DNA of 64,000 nt from Dactylonectria macrodidyma (Eukaryota; Ascomycota; Sordariomycetes; Hypocreales; Nectriaceae). The notes under the pieces are model-generated. The model searched no databases. It saw nothing but the letters and a program-made list of their open reading frames with translations, and was not told the DNA's origin. Location of the stretch: NCBI GenBank assembly GCA_020744425.1, contig JAGMUV010000007.1, positions 372,001-436,000 on the forward strand, given 5' to 3'. A program made the translations under genes and the position numbers. Positions 1 through 11,894 of the stretch are shown here, in pieces (position 1 is the stretch's first letter; each line of letters starts with the position of its first letter).

Positions 1-2162
1 TTGATGCTCAGCACGTCCCTCGTGTGGTCTTCGATCAATCCGGCATTCTGGTTCTTAAGTTCTTGGATCTCCGACATGAACTTGCTGCGTTCTTGTCTCA
101 TTTCGTCAACCTGGCGGGTCAGCCTATCGTTGGCAGCACGAAGCTCCTCAAGCTCAGCCCTTTCCACAGCAGTCAATCCACTCGACGGCGGTGGCGAAGC
201 GGGAGGGAGTTGCGCCGGGGCCGCCGCAGGCTTCGCAAGCGAACGGCCAGCAAGTCCACGAGAGAGTCCAAGACGCGGTTGTGGGGGCGCTGGCTCATCA
301 TCTGAAGGCATGACAGGGGCCCCAGGGGCCCGACGGGGAGATGCAGCACCACTACCACCAGGGCCAGCCAGGGTTCGCTTCTGGGGACCCTTCAGCCCGC
401 TTAGACCAGGCTTCGGCATTCCAATCTTGGCAGGGCCAGGTCGTGATGATGGCTGAGGGGCAAGCGGTTCGGCAGCGGGAGCGGCAGCAGCTGGCGGAGC
501 TTTCTTGCCGACGACCTTCTTAGCACCCACCTTCTTGGGTGGAGGGGCTGCCTTCGGTGGCGGAGGCTTGGGCTTAGGCTTCTCCTTCGCCTTGACCTCG
601 GCAGTCTCAAAGAACTCCTTAACCTTGTTCTTGCGAATGTCGTCGAGGCCTTCGAGTTGTGGTGTCATGGCTCGTTCACCAATAATCTTCATGATAGTAC
701 CGAGGATCTCAGCGCCACCATCTCGAAGGGCGGGGCTCGACTCGGATAGAAGCTTCTTTCCCGACTCGCAGATGGTGACAATCTCGGTCTTGCTGGGCAC
801 ATCGCGCGTTGTTCGCAAGCATCGAATCAAAAACTTCATGGTACCTTCCTTGACTTGAGGGTTTTTGTTGACCAGATAGGCGATGATATCTTCAAGACAC
901 TCGGTGAGATCGGTTGACATGAAGACGGCATCAAGCGCGCCGCCGAGAGCATCAGCAACGGTTACCTTCTTCTCCTTCAAGCGATCCATAATAGGCTGCA
1001 TGACAATAGTCCTGTACTTCCCGAAGCCTTTTCGTAGACCTGTGGCCAAAGCTTGGATACACAATGCTGCCTGGGTAACGACGGCAACGTTGGCGTCCTT
1101 CATACACTTGGCCAACCCTCGGTTGACTTCGCTGAAGTCGCTGTCTTTGATTCTGGGAACGTTGAGTGCCTGATGAAGGCCATCCACGGCCTCCTTCCTG
1201 TCCTTCCACTTTGACGATGCCAGCATATCGCTGAAATTGGGGGGAATCTTCTTGCTGATATCTTGGGGTTCGGCGAGGTCGAAGGCATCTACCTCTTCAG
1301 CTTCTTCAGGTTCCTCGCCTTCATCAGCGTAATCATCTCCTCCTGCGGGTGCATTGGCAATAGCCTCTTGTTGTGACCGGAGCAGTCGCTCCTGTTTGGG
1401 GGGGTCTTCCGCTTTCACCTTCTCGAACTGCGCCTCCAAGTCAGTCTGCTGGGTGGGCTTCAGGTCACCCCAGAACATAGGCTTCATGGCCTCTCGCAGC
1501 CATCGGTAAAGTTCCACGGTCAAATTCGTCGCCTCGGCTCGAATATTCTTGTCGGCAGCACCAAAAGCCTTTGGTAGGGCTTTGAGAACTGGCTTCGGAT
1601 CGACGATCTTGCAGCCGTAGTTGTGGAATATTTGTGTGAGGGCATGCAGTGTCGCTGCCACATTCTTAGGGACTTTGTTGCCAAGTCCCGGTAGCATGTC
1701 TTCGATAACAGGGGCAGATACGTCGAGTTCAATGTACAGCAGGAGGACCTCGATGGCGCCCTGCTTGGTAGCAGCTCGGGTTGAGGAGAGACACTTTTCG
1801 ACCATGGGTGTGATTGTGTGATTCCTTGTTCTTACACAGTGCTCTCGTCCGCCGAATTTTAGGAAGGCGCCCAAGGCAAGGATGGCCTCTTGTTGGGCGG
1901 CGACGTTGGAGTCTGTAACGGCACCCTTCCACAATCCGGGATCGTTGAGGAAGTCTCTGAAGCACTGATCGTCCTCGGAGGCTGAGGCGGCAAACTGCTT
2001 GGCGGCATCTTCGTAGGCTGCTTTTCTGACCTTCCAGACCTGTAGTTGCGGGTGTTAGCCGAAGTCGAGAGATGGGAGCCGAGGGCGCGGGGGGTGACAA
2101 CGAACCTTGTGGCTGAAGCGGTCAGCCATCGGCAGAGAGCTGAAGTCTTCTTCGTCCGCCAT
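1..2162 (-). CDS. stu2: XMAP215/Dis1-family microtubule polymerase (Stu2/Alp14 type), 3' end outside window
   Basis: TOG-domain protein that binds tubulin and speeds plus-end growth of spindle and cytoplasmic microtubules (family knowledge). Exons are complement(2106..2162) and complement(1..2039). The intron at 2040-2105 has a GTTCGT donor and an ACAG acceptor, and joins in phase 0 between SHK and VWKVRK, a typical first-TOG start. About 698 residues are visible. Two TOG/HEAT arrays occupy roughly residues 1-240 and 270-510 (for example KCMKDANVAVVTQAAL and NKNPQVKEGTMKFLIRCLR). A basic, Pro/Ala/Lys-rich linker follows, then the start of a coiled coil (AELEELRAANDRLTRQ). The start is the ATG at 2162, because the earlier ATG in the same frame adds an unrelated low-complexity leader. 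The C-terminal coiled coil lies beyond base 1. A plus-strand ORF at 1-456 is an antisense shadow. Confidence 0.93.
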
Positions 2163-2579
2163 GATTGCAATATTCGCGCGGGAATAATCGAATGTCGGGC
2201 TCGAATGCGAGGATGGTTCGTTACAGCGACGTTTCTTGAAGGGGTTGGAAAGCTTGGCTACACTGGCAATCAGTCTCTGGAACGGACGGCGACGTTTCTG
2301 AGGATCCATCATGCTCTCGCGGCGGTGAAGGCAAAACACAGTCGGGCAGATGGATTCCTGCAAGCAACGGTTTGAGGAGGGGATCACAATACGTACCAAG
2401 GGTGTGAATGCGCCGGCGAGGATATGGGTATCAGGGACAAAGGAGGCCGGCGGTCGCGTGTAGTATTCGCGGCGGCAGGAAACAAAGGAAGTGCGACGTT
2501 CCTTCTGCAAGCAAGCTAGCAAGAGCAAGGCGCGCAGGCAGCGATAGGTTGAGAGGAAGGAACGACGGAGTCGAGGTTG

Positions 2580-2634
2580 GCTGCAAGTGCTGCAAGTATC
2601 GCTGCAACCTTGGAGAGTCGCTGCAAGTGTCGCT
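2580..2634 (+). repeat. Imperfect tandem GCTGCAAGT repeat
   Basis: The core GCTGCAAGT and close variants (GCTGCAAGTAT, GCTGCAACCT, GCTGCAAGTGT) recur four times within 55 bases of the stu2 upstream region. No function is evident. Confidence 0.6.
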
Positions 2635-3772
2635 GGGAATCCTTGTTGTCGGGTCGGGACAAGGTACGACGAGGAGTTCGTTGGGTGGTGGCCTTCGGTG
2701 TGATAGAGTGCAGGTGGAGGGGAAAGTCAACAAGCGCTGTCAGCTGATACGCAGGGGTTGATGACGGGCGTGGCGGCGGGTAGACCGTTGGTTGCAGTGG
2801 TAAATTGGAGATTTTGGTGATTGGAAGCCCTGTATCCGTAGATTTAGGCCTAGGTTAGGTGAGTGGTGAAGGATACTTGTAAAGAATATTTGCGATTGTG
2901 AGTGGGCGCAAGGGTCATTAAACGCGTCAATCAGTCTGAGTACATTTAATAACACAGATACTATTCTCTTCTATCTTGTTCACCTTTCCAAGTGTTTAAG
3001 CCGTTCTCATTCGCGGGGCTCTGATGTATGTGTTGTTCTACAGGGTCCCTCTCAAAGTTGACGCCCAATCCCGCTCAGGTTGACATCCATTGCCCTAGAA
3101 ACAGCGACTAAGCCAAACACACTTAATGCCTGAACCCTGCATCAACAAAGCAACGCAGGCCGACTGCCAAGTGTACCGTCCATCCTCATTCTGCCGCAGC
3201 AAGCAACAATTAAAGGGCATACGGTATTGTATCGGTATATTCCGCAACTTCCCAGCTCATACATTTCCTTTGCCACGATTTCGCCAGTGGGTTGGCTGGT
3301 TGTGAAACGGATGGCTTTGCTGTTTAGGTATCCCTAGTACAAACCTTCAAGCATTCTAGATGACGTCGGATTTGCTCTGATACGGATGGCTGCGGCCAGG
3401 ATCTTGGCGGGGTTACTTGCATTCCTTACGAATAGCACCGCCATTCACCAAACAGTCGTTTCATCATGATTTGACTTTGACGTGGTCCGTCGGAAGAGGC
3501 ACCTTAGGTGTTACGGCACTGCATCAGGCCTGTCACTCGACACATAGAGGCGCGTTTGGCAGATGTCAGCATTCACTCCTTCCGGAGGATGCCAGACCAC
3601 GTATCTTGACGGGTGAGGCATCTCCTAGCCACCGAGTCGTAGTGTAATGAGGTATCCTGTGTATTTTGCGTGCCAGGATCATGAGATCGGGTATCGGCCA
3701 AGACACTACTGAACATCGCCACTAACAGCTCTGACATCAACATCCGGCCAACTCTGACGTCGGTCACGTGGA

Positions 3773-3793
3773 GATAAGATAAGAGATAAGATA
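3773..3793 (+). promoter_or_regulatory. Cluster of GATA motifs upstream of ntr1
   Basis: Four GATA cores (three GATAAG and a final GATA) fall within 21 bases, ending 165 bases before the ntr1 start codon. Fungal GATA factors (AreA/Nit2, SreA classes) bind HGATAR, often as paired sites. The sites are visible; regulation through them is inference. Confidence 0.4.
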
Positions 3794-3957
3794 CCCTACC
3801 TTTCAAATTCCAAACATCGTCATGTCTGCGCGACTGCCTGTTGGTGTCTGCTTTTACCAATGTCCATGCGACGACCTCGCTGAACGACGATACGCGTGCG
3901 CTTTTGTATAATATCATCTCTTCCAAATGATTTGCCTTAAGTAGAATATTCGACACG

Positions 3958-6351
3958 ATGAACGGCGCGTCACGACCCTCCTTTGACCCCTCGCGCCTCA
4001 CCAAGGCCGCCGCAGCCGACTACTCCTCGTCAGCATCCGAATCTGAGGACGACTACCTAGCACCAGGCCTCGATGCCGACAACGACTTTGGCGATTCCAA
4101 TCCGCGAAAGCGACGCCGTTTAGGCGGGAACAATAAGGAAAAGGCTGCACTGGGCATCTTCGGATCCGACAGTGAAGATGATGGGCCAGCAAGGAAGTGG
4201 AAGAGAAAGACGCTCAGAAATAAAGGAATGAGCTTTGTCACAACAGGCGCGGGTGATGCGGGGGATAGTGACAATGGAGATCAGGACCAAGTCGATGACG
4301 ACTCCGAGGGTGCGAGGCCCATGATCGGGAACAGCACACTGACTCAGGACGAAGATGATGACGAAGAGGAGGACGACGAAAGAGGGCTTGGGCTTGGGTT
4401 TGGCGGCGCATCCAGCATGCTGGGTCGCGACGCAAATTCCAATAATGCTCAGCAAGGGACTGGCGCCACCAATACATCATTTCCTGGAATTCGGACCAAG
4501 TTTAATGGAAAAAACCCCTTGGGCATGGGATTTGTCCCATCGTCTTCACGTCAGCCCGTTCTCAACGACTCAAGGAATGATGGCAGCCCAACGCCACGGA
4601 ACAAGCCCCAACCTAGCACCTTTGGAACCAAAGGCAAGGTTAATGCTAAGTCCTTTGGTGCCCGAATGATGGCAAAGATGGGCTATCAAGAGGGTCAAGG
4701 TCTGGGAAAGGAAGGCCAGGGCCGAAACATCATTATCGAGGCAAACTTGCGGCCCCAAGGTGTCGGATTGGGTGCTGTCAAAGAGAAATCCGAACAGGAG
4801 CGAAAGGAAGAAAAACGACAGGCCCAGATGCGCGGGGAGGTTGTGGTAGACTCTGACGAAGAGGAGAAGAAGAGACGACGGAAAAAGGCCAAGGCCAAGA
4901 CAATCGGAAGCGCCTTTGATAGCGCGGCAAGCACCCCAAGACGCCAAAAAACCAAGTACCTTACGGCAGAGGAGCTTAAGGCTAAAGCATCTGGTCTCCA
5001 CATTCCCGAAGCTTTCGCCCCGATCCTCGATATGACTGGGCCTGGAAGTAAGATGTTGACATCTACGAGTGGTATCATGACACCGACAACCGGCACAGCT
5101 ACTCCCGAGTCAACAGAAGTTATTGAAGCGAGAAAGCTAGTAAAACGGGCTCAAGCGGATCTGCTTGCATTCTCGGATGAGTGGAAGAGCCTCGAGGAGC
5201 GAAAGACCTGGATCGACCTGGAGTTGAAGGAAAAGGAACAGGAGATGGATGACTTGCGCTCAGATCTCGAGAGACTTCAAGTGTTTTCAAGTCTCGTAAC
5301 CGACGAAGTGGCAACTGCTGACTGGGGCCAACTCATCATCTGCCTCCAGAAAGCTCTTGAGCTTGGAGTGGCCCAGGCCGAGGTTGCCGACATTGCAGTC
5401 GCAGCAGTCCACCCATTCCTGCGAGATGCAGATTGGGATCCTCTGACACAACCAACCAGGTTCGCCTCAGATCTGAGAGGGCTTTCTAGTCTATTGATGC
5501 CAACGGACACTAACCTAAAATCGGTCGGAAAGTGGCATTCCTCCGAAGTCAACAATGGTGATGTGTACCGAAGCCACCACAAGGCCACTACCGCGTTTGA
5601 GAGCATGATGTACAAGAACTGGCTGCCAAAGACGCTTGCCGCGGTTCGTTCTTGGGATGTGCTTGAACCGACGCCTATGCTTAGTATTCTGGAGGCTTGG
5701 GATGAGTTGCTTCCACCATTTGTTCGGGCTCAATTTATCGACAACATAGTTCGAAAACTGGAGACTGCAGTGTCGGATTGGAATCCCAGAAAGAGGCGTC
5801 AGAGTCATCACCTCCCTCACATCTGGCTGTTCCCTTGGCTTCGGCATCTTCCCTCTTACCACTTAGATCCCCGGGGAACCGGGCTTGTCGCGGACGTCAG
5901 GAGAAAGTTTAGACAACTCATTGACTCTTGGGAATACGAGCGAGGCCTCTTGCCGGGACTTACACAATGGGAAAGCGTCCTGGGAGACCAATGGCGACCG
6001 CTCGTCATGTCACACGTTCTGCCGTCTATGGGCAAGTACATGCGCACCAACTTTCGGGTTGACCCAGCGGATCAGGAGCCATACCTGCCTATCTTGACAG
6101 GGGTCCTTACATGGGCGCCAATAGTTAGGACGAGGAATGTCGCCGAAGTATTGGTACAGCACATGTTCCCTATGTGGCACGACAAGTTGGAACAATGGTT
6201 AGCGCTTGAGGATGCCGACTTGAGCGAGGTGGCGGAGTGGTACGGTTGGTGGAGAGGCGTTTTGCCACAAAGCGTTGCCGAGGCGCGAGGCGTCAGGGGG
6301 GAATTCGACAAAGGTCTCCGCGTCATGGGGAACGCGGTAGCGGGCGCATGA
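3958..6351 (+). CDS. ntr1: Ntr1/Spp382 (TFIP11-like) G-patch spliceosome disassembly factor
   Basis: Nuclear splicing factor. Ntr1/TFIP11 recruits and activates the DEAH helicase Prp43 through its G-patch to take apart the intron-lariat spliceosome (family knowledge). It is a single exon of 797 residues, close to the usual family length. An acidic N-terminus with TIP_N character covers about residues 1-130 (DPSRLTKAAAADYSSSASE, KWKRKTLRNKG). The G-patch begins at residue 232 (SFGARMMAKMGYQEGQGLG). A Lys/Arg-rich stretch follows near 270-310, then a coiled coil near 388-445 and a long helical GCFC-type region from about 450 to the end (NWLPKTLAAVRSW, WLPWLRHLPSYHLDP-like segments). The start is the first ATG of the open frame, and the stop follows a normal C-terminus. 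I see no truncation. Confidence 0.92.
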   Translation: MNGASRPSFDPSRLTKAAAADYSSSASESEDDYLAPGLDADNDFGDSNPRKRRRLGGNNKEKAALGIFGSDSEDDGPARKWKRKTLRNKGMSFVTTGAGDAGDSDNGDQDQVDDDSEGARPMIGNSTLTQDEDDDEEEDDERGLGLGFGGASSMLGRDANSNNAQQGTGATNTSFPGIRTKFNGKNPLGMGFVPSSSRQPVLNDSRNDGSPTPRNKPQPSTFGTKGKVNAKSFGARMMAKMGYQEGQGLGKEGQGRNIIIEANLRPQGVGLGAVKEKSEQERKEEKRQAQMRGEVVVDSDEEEKKRRRKKAKAKTIGSAFDSAASTPRRQKTKYLTAEELKAKASGLHIPEAFAPILDMTGPGSKMLTSTSGIMTPTTGTATPESTEVIEARKLVKRAQADLLAFSDEWKSLEERKTWIDLELKEKEQEMDDLRSDLERLQVFSSLVTDEVATADWGQLIICLQKALELGVAQAEVADIAVAAVHPFLRDADWDPLTQPTRFASDLRGLSSLLMPTDTNLKSVGKWHSSEVNNGDVYRSHHKATTAFESMMYKNWLPKTLAAVRSWDVLEPTPMLSILEAWDELLPPFVRAQFIDNIVRKLETAVSDWNPRKRRQSHHLPHIWLFPWLRHLPSYHLDPRGTGLVADVRRKFRQLIDSWEYERGLLPGLTQWESVLGDQWRPLVMSHVLPSMGKYMRTNFRVDPADQEPYLPILTGVLTWAPIVRTRNVAEVLVQHMFPMWHDKLEQWLALEDADLSEVAEWYGWWRGVLPQSVAEARGVRGEFDKGLRVMGNAVAGA

Positions 6352-7818
6352 ACGAAATATTGTTTGGTGGATGCGAGACTTTGGCCGCTGATGTGATGTG
6401 CTAGTCATGCCATGACCCGGGGAATCGGGATAGAAGCGATGGAGAAGCGAGAGAAGGAGAGAGATGAAACAGCCACTTCGGGTTGTCTTATGGTTCAGAG
6501 GCGAGCTGAGGCGGATGATGACTATGCCGGGATACGACTGAGCACAAGATCGACAATATGCTTTGAACGCCGACTGTCTTTGTGCTATTGACATTGACTC
6601 TCTTCAGCTTCGGAGCTCCAACTCTATCAAATCAATTACCGATATTCTAATGCATTTGCCGACAGCCTGAAGCTGTTCGGCCGTTGATGTGGTGTCACAG
6701 GACCAAACAATAGATGTCGGGCAATAGGTTTCCAAAAGTTCTCCTCATCTCTAATCTTAATTCTTCGTCGTGGACTTGATTACAAACGATGCCGGTAGTC
6801 GTGGTTGCGGATTGCCGGACGAATCGGGACTTGGTGGTTGAATATCCATTGTTGGAGGCTAGGCTAACCTGTTTAGAGCTTGAGAGGACTTAGACAAGAC
6901 CCGGGAGACTATCAGATCCGCATTCCTGCCACTACAGGCTGAAGCAAGACAGGCCCGACTTTCTGGGACTATTATCGTGTGCTTCTGACGCCTTTCGATG
7001 ACGACGATGAGCAGGGTCGAAGCCATGTTGCAGCTTGTTTCAATTGTTCTGGTAGGTGGAACAGGTGCCAAACCCTTCTGGCGGCGCTGCCGGCGCCGTG
7101 TGTGGCATTCAGCTTTCACACCAGCATGTTGTCGTTAAACCATCAAGCGTTCCTGGGGTGGCAGCATCGCAAGTAGCAAAACAAGTCACCTGGCCGAGCA
7201 GTCTTGGCCGTGGGGACACCCTGGCTCGTCGCAAAGCTATCACCACGTCTCAGGCCTGGCGCAAAAGGTTGATGGTGTTGCTAGAGCCCGAAGTGGAAAG
7301 GGGAGACTTTCTGGAAAGGCCGAGTCTTACAGACACTGACTGATATCCGCAGATCAACATGTTCTACGCCGGTGGGGCAAGGTGTAAGGTTTCATTGACG
7401 GCGCGAAGGCGCTTCTGCGCGACTCAGTGCTGCGGACCGGGACTTGCGAATGGCTTCGGCGGCCTTGTGGTGGTCTCGGGCGTCCTGCTCGGTGAAGAGG
7501 CGGCCAACTCTTCCCTTGGGTGGTGGCACACGGCCAGGTCCATGAGGCTTCGAGACCGGTAGAATAGAACCGTGGGTGGCGAGGACAGAATCATCTGGGA
7601 ATGCTGGCGACGATGAACGCCCCGTTCGAGATGTATAAAGCCAACCTGGGCCGCGACTGGGCCGAATCTTGCTCGAACCAGCTTACCACTTCCGTCTACA
7701 GCCACTCCCTTGGCATCAACAACAGCCCCAGACAGCCAGACGAGCCTTATACAGGCAGCCATTCACCTCAGTCTTTCATTATCGTTCTCTTCCCCTCTCC
7801 TCAAACAATCTCACAACC
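6352..7818. other. Intergenic: ntr1 3' flank and protease promoter
   Basis: About 1.47 kb with no convincing gene. Small ORFs at 7056-7562 do not look like any family and overlap in several frames. The right end is the promoter of the secreted protease. Confidence 0.65.
7634..7639 (+). promoter_or_regulatory. Candidate TATA box of the subtilase gene
   Basis: The sequence TATAAA lies 180 bases before the protease start codon, a plausible distance if the 5' untranslated region is about 150 nt. No other support is available. Confidence 0.35.
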
Positions 7819-9180
7819 ATGCAGTCTCCCTGGCTCCTCCTCCTGCTCGCGGCGGACGCGCTGGCCCGGCCTACCGTCTCAACGCATGCCACCAGCGACA
7901 TCGTCAAGGGTAAGTATATTGTCATCGTCAAGCCCGAGCTCGCGGCTCCCAAGCTCAACGAGCACATCGGCTGGGTCGACGACATCCACAAGCGCAGCCT
8001 GAGCCGGCGCGCCGGCGCCGCAGAGTCCGGCGTCAACAGGGTGTGGTCCGACACCTTCAAGGGATACTCTGGCGAGTTCGACACGGACACTATCAAGGAG
8101 ATCAACAAGAACGACGATGTAAGACTTGTCTTCCCCCCTTCCCGCCCAATGCGGCGCGCCCGTCCCCACGTGGCCGAGCATTCCAGTTGCCCACCCCGGA
8201 TTCTAACAAATCCGATAGGTCCTGTCGGTCGAGCCCGTCCGGGTCATCAAGATCTACGCGCCAAAGGTCACGCAGTCACCGGCGACCTGGAACCTCGGGG
8301 CCATCTCGCACCGCACGGCCGGCTCTCGCGAATACGTCTACGAGTCCTCTGCAGGCAAGGACATGTGGGCCTACGTCGTCGACACGGGCGTCTACGCGGC
8401 GCACACCGAGTTCGAGGGCCGGGCCTTTGCCGGCTACAATGCCGTGCCCAACACCAAGAACATCGACGTCAACGGCCACGGGACTCACTGCGCCGGCATC
8501 ATCGCCAGCAAGACGTACGGAGTTGCCAAGCAGGCCAACATCATGGCTGTGAAGGTGCTTGACGGAGCCAGTGTAAGTCGACGATTGCACCAGGAATGTT
8601 ATTGATAGCACAGTTACTAAGAAGCTCGGTCTAGTCCACTACCGACATCGTCCTCGACGGCTTCATGTGGGCCGTCTCCAACATCACCAACACGCCGGGT
8701 CGAGCCGCCAAGTCGGTCATTTCCCTATCCCTCGGCGGAGGAAAGTCGGCTGCCTTCAACGCCGCCATCGACGCTGCCTATAAGCTGGGCATCCTCGTGT
8801 CGGCGGCCGCGGGCAATAACAACGTCGACGCGGCCCTATCGTCACCGGGCTCAGCCGCCAGCGCCATCACGGTGGGCGCCACGGACAAGAACAACATCCG
8901 CGCCAGCTTCTCCAACTTCGGCAAGGTGGTCGACGTCTTCGCGCCAGGCCTGGCCATCACCAGCCTCGGCATCACCAGCGTCACTGCCACGGCCACCATG
9001 AGCGGCACCAGCATGGCCTGCCCCCACGTCGCCGGCCTTGCCCTGTACCTCAAGGCCAAGGAGACGCTCTCCGCCCCCGGAACCGTCATCAGCCGGATCA
9101 AGAACCTCGCGACCAAGAATGTCGTTCTAATCCCAGGCCTCGGCAGCCCTAACCTGCTGGTATACAACGGCGCCGCCTAG
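7819..9180 (+). CDS. Secreted subtilisin-like serine protease (S8, proteinase K subfamily)
   Basis: Extracellular alkaline endopeptidase made as a preproprotein. Exons are 7819..8118, 8219..8572 and 8635..9180. Both introns are phase 0 with GTAAGA/GTAAGT donors and the first has a CTAAC branch site. The product has 399 residues, the usual size for fungal proteinase-K-like enzymes. It has a signal peptide (MQSPWLLLLLAADALA), an inhibitor I9 propeptide from about residue 30 to 120 (KYIVIVKPEL), and a mature part starting near 121. The catalytic triad is Asp155 (YVVDTGVY), His187 (NGHGTHCAG) and Ser344 (SGTSMACPHVAG), with oxyanion Asn279 in AAGNNN. All are intact. Family members serve in nutrient uptake and in attack on insects, nematodes or plants; which applies here cannot be told. 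Confidence 0.95.
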
Positions 9181-11894
9181 GGGTCGTGGGGTGCGAAGAA
9201 GTATTTTGAGTGAGCAAAACAGGAGTTTATACGGATGGAACTTGGCAAGCGGCATTTGACATAGATTTTTAACTCTTCTTCTATTTCTGTATTTTGATCA
9301 TTTTTTTAACGACTGTTGGAAGTCTGTTTACTCTCGTTCTTAGGGGCCTTTTGTATTTGCTGGCGATTGCAGAGACGTGTGATTCGCGATGAGATTAGAA
9401 TGAGTACACGCTTGATAGGAAATAGATGCAAGAAACGAATACGATATTCAGGATACCCCACCTTCACAGACAGATGTGCACATATATGTTGAAATGCTAC
9501 GGATTCGGGGCGCATGATAGATTCACGTTACTGAATGGGACATGCTCATTGAGGTAAAAAAGAAACTGGATGGGATATTGTAGGGTAAGTGAGAGACCGA
9601 TTATGCATATGGTCTGTTAGTCTCAGCGCCTCAGATCGCTGCAAGGAACCGGGAGCCAGACGACGCAGAACGCCTCGCATAAGATGTGGGCACACGAGCG
9701 AACTAAAGAAAGTTGGTCCAGGAGGGAAAAAAGAGAAGAAAAAGAAAATCCAGGTGTTTGTCTGCGATCGGATGGCACTAGGATGCCAGATCGGTGCACT
9801 GTGTGAGACATGGGCCGCGCACGCCACGCGAGGATCTGGGCCGAATGGAAGCGGCGAGGCAAAAGAGAGAGGGAAAAACGTGGCAGGCTGGGATGGCAAA
9901 AAGGCCCGTAGTGAGGTTACGCAGTGGCTTATGATGCAAGGGGGCTGGCCTCATCTGGTTGGAGGGTTGCTGTTGGATGAGGGATGGTGGTATAGAGAAA
10001 TTGCTGGGGAAGCGAGACAGGAGGGCATGGAGAATGCCATGATGTAAGTTTTGATAGTTGCGGAGAGAGAGTTGGGTGGCATAAGTTAAGTTGGGTAGGT
10101 TCTTATCCGTCGTCTCTTTTCACGTGCTTGGTGGGTTGATGCATGACGACGAGAATTTGAAGTGGTGATGGGTGTCTTTGCTGCATCCCGTCGTTGAGAA
10201 GAACAGAGAGGTCACGCAACTCGGTGAATCATTGGCCATGACACGGAGTATTGACTACAGGGTAACTTCCCTTTACAAGAGGGCTCAGTCTACAATAAAC
10301 AAGGAGTCGGGCATCCCGCACCTTGGACAAGGAGCCATCTGAGACAGGTAGCAATATACATTCCTCGGGGGATTTTACAAAGTCTGCATCTGGCGATCGA
10401 CCGGCTGTATCCCCGTTGGCACAGTACGGGGATCTAGGCTGCGTCTAGAACCCGAGACCAGCTCTGTCTTCTGTATCGCCTTGTCTCGACTGTCCTGTTC
10501 TCTGGGTATCCTCAAGATGTGGGCGCAATCTCTCTTCACCCCTCCTCCTCTCCTATTTTTTTTTTTCATTCGCATTCTCGAGGCCCCTCCATGTTACTCT
10601 TCCCCCCACACGTCGCGTCGAGAACCCACATAATGCTTTGTTTGCACATGGCGCACAAAAACTCTCACACAGACACAGGAAACGGGGAAGATGTGAGAAT
10701 ATTTCAACATGTCAGCCTCGACGGAGAAACGATAAACCTGTGTTGTTGTTTTTATACCGTAGGCCCTTTGACGCATTGTCAGTGAAAATCACAGGTGTAA
10801 TCACACAATCCCGCGCCGCCTGCCTGTCTATCTTGTCATGGCCCACAGCCGCTGTATGCGCTCTCACGGTGTGTTGCACGCAACAAATTACCTGAACTGG
10901 TGCCAATTTAGTGCTGACCCAGTGCGAGTCGCGTGCATGTTCGTTATGCCCAACTGCCCTGCCCAACTAGCCATGTGTTGTGCGTTCATGTGCGTGTGCA
11001 ACTGCAACAGCCCTTTTCCCGGCCCTTTCTGCCTCTCAGTGCCGCTCTCGCAACTCGGTAACTAGGGGGGCACGCGCACGCGGCCACTAGAACTGATGAG
11101 GTCACTGGACGTTCCTAACCTACTCAGTGGGATGCTCCCTGAGTAGGCACCTACCTTAGATTGAGTCTCCCACACGCACTGGGCGCTATCAGTGATGATT
11201 GCCCACTAATAATTCATGCTACTGGCGCACTCTTCCTTTCTCGCTCTCTCAAACTTGCGCAGCATTAGGCTGGGATATCGATCCATCCAGGTTTGGCTGG
11301 TTCGACTGGCTGACATCACTGCTACTGCCGCCATCGCTGCTACCGCCTGTCGCTGCCGCTGATGCCCTAGGTACCACATGCCGTCGGAACCTTGACTGGC
11401 TTTGACTGGCTTGAACTGGCCTTGAACTGGGCCACTCCTCTCAAACCCTCACACTTTCTGAACCATCTCCGCAACCCGCGATCCGCGAACTGCGCGAGCC
11501 CTCTCTAGCCTCTTTGCATCTCTCTCTTTGTCTCTCATTGCAAAGAAATCCCCCCTCCAACCCCCCTCCTTCTCTAAGCGACGCTTCGTGCCCCAGGCAT
11601 TCCGGAATGCCATAGTCGGGCCTCTTTGCTATTCTCGCGCATCGCATCTCCCCTCCTCTTGCGTCCCGTCGGCCCCTGAGGGTCCTGACTCAACCCTCGC
11701 TGCCCTGCCTGCCAGCCAGCCCGCCTAATCTTTCCGCATCCCCGATTGTGGCCCTTTGTCTGTGTCCTGTCCTGATTGCATGATCCATCCATCCGGACAC
11801 CACCTCTCGATCTGTCAGACATCTCCCCGCCTCACGTTTCGGTCCCTCACGTCCCGGTGCTGCTCGTTCAGCGCCGCGGCATAGTTCCGTCACC
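9181..11894. other. Intergenic: protease 3' flank and SAP gene upstream leader
   Basis: This 2.7 kb holds no gene I can support. The left part is AT-rich (a likely 3' untranslated region and terminator of the protease near 9181-9310). There is a T run near 10559-10566. From about 11430 to the SAP start the plus strand is strongly pyrimidine-rich, as in long fungal 5' leaders. A short tandem repeat sits at 11391-11433. Confidence 0.65.
11391..11433 (+). repeat. Tandem decamer CTTGACTGGC, about four imperfect copies
   Basis: CTTGACTGGC, TTTGACTGGC, TTGAACTGGC and CTTGAACTGG follow each other directly in the upstream region of the SAP gene. Confidence 0.65.

Larger units (their letters stand above)
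2163..3957. other. Divergent intergenic region between stu2 and ntr1
   Basis: This 1.8 kb should carry the promoters of the two divergent genes. It contains a short imperfect GCTGCAAGT repeat near 2580-2634 and a cluster of GATA motifs at 3773-3793. ORFs in it are short, overlap each other and resemble no family, so I call no gene. Confidence 0.7.

Noticed and set aside
1..456. 151-codon plus-strand ORF
   Set aside because: It is antisense to the Pro/Ala-rich linker and TOG region of the stu2 gene, a GC-rich shadow.
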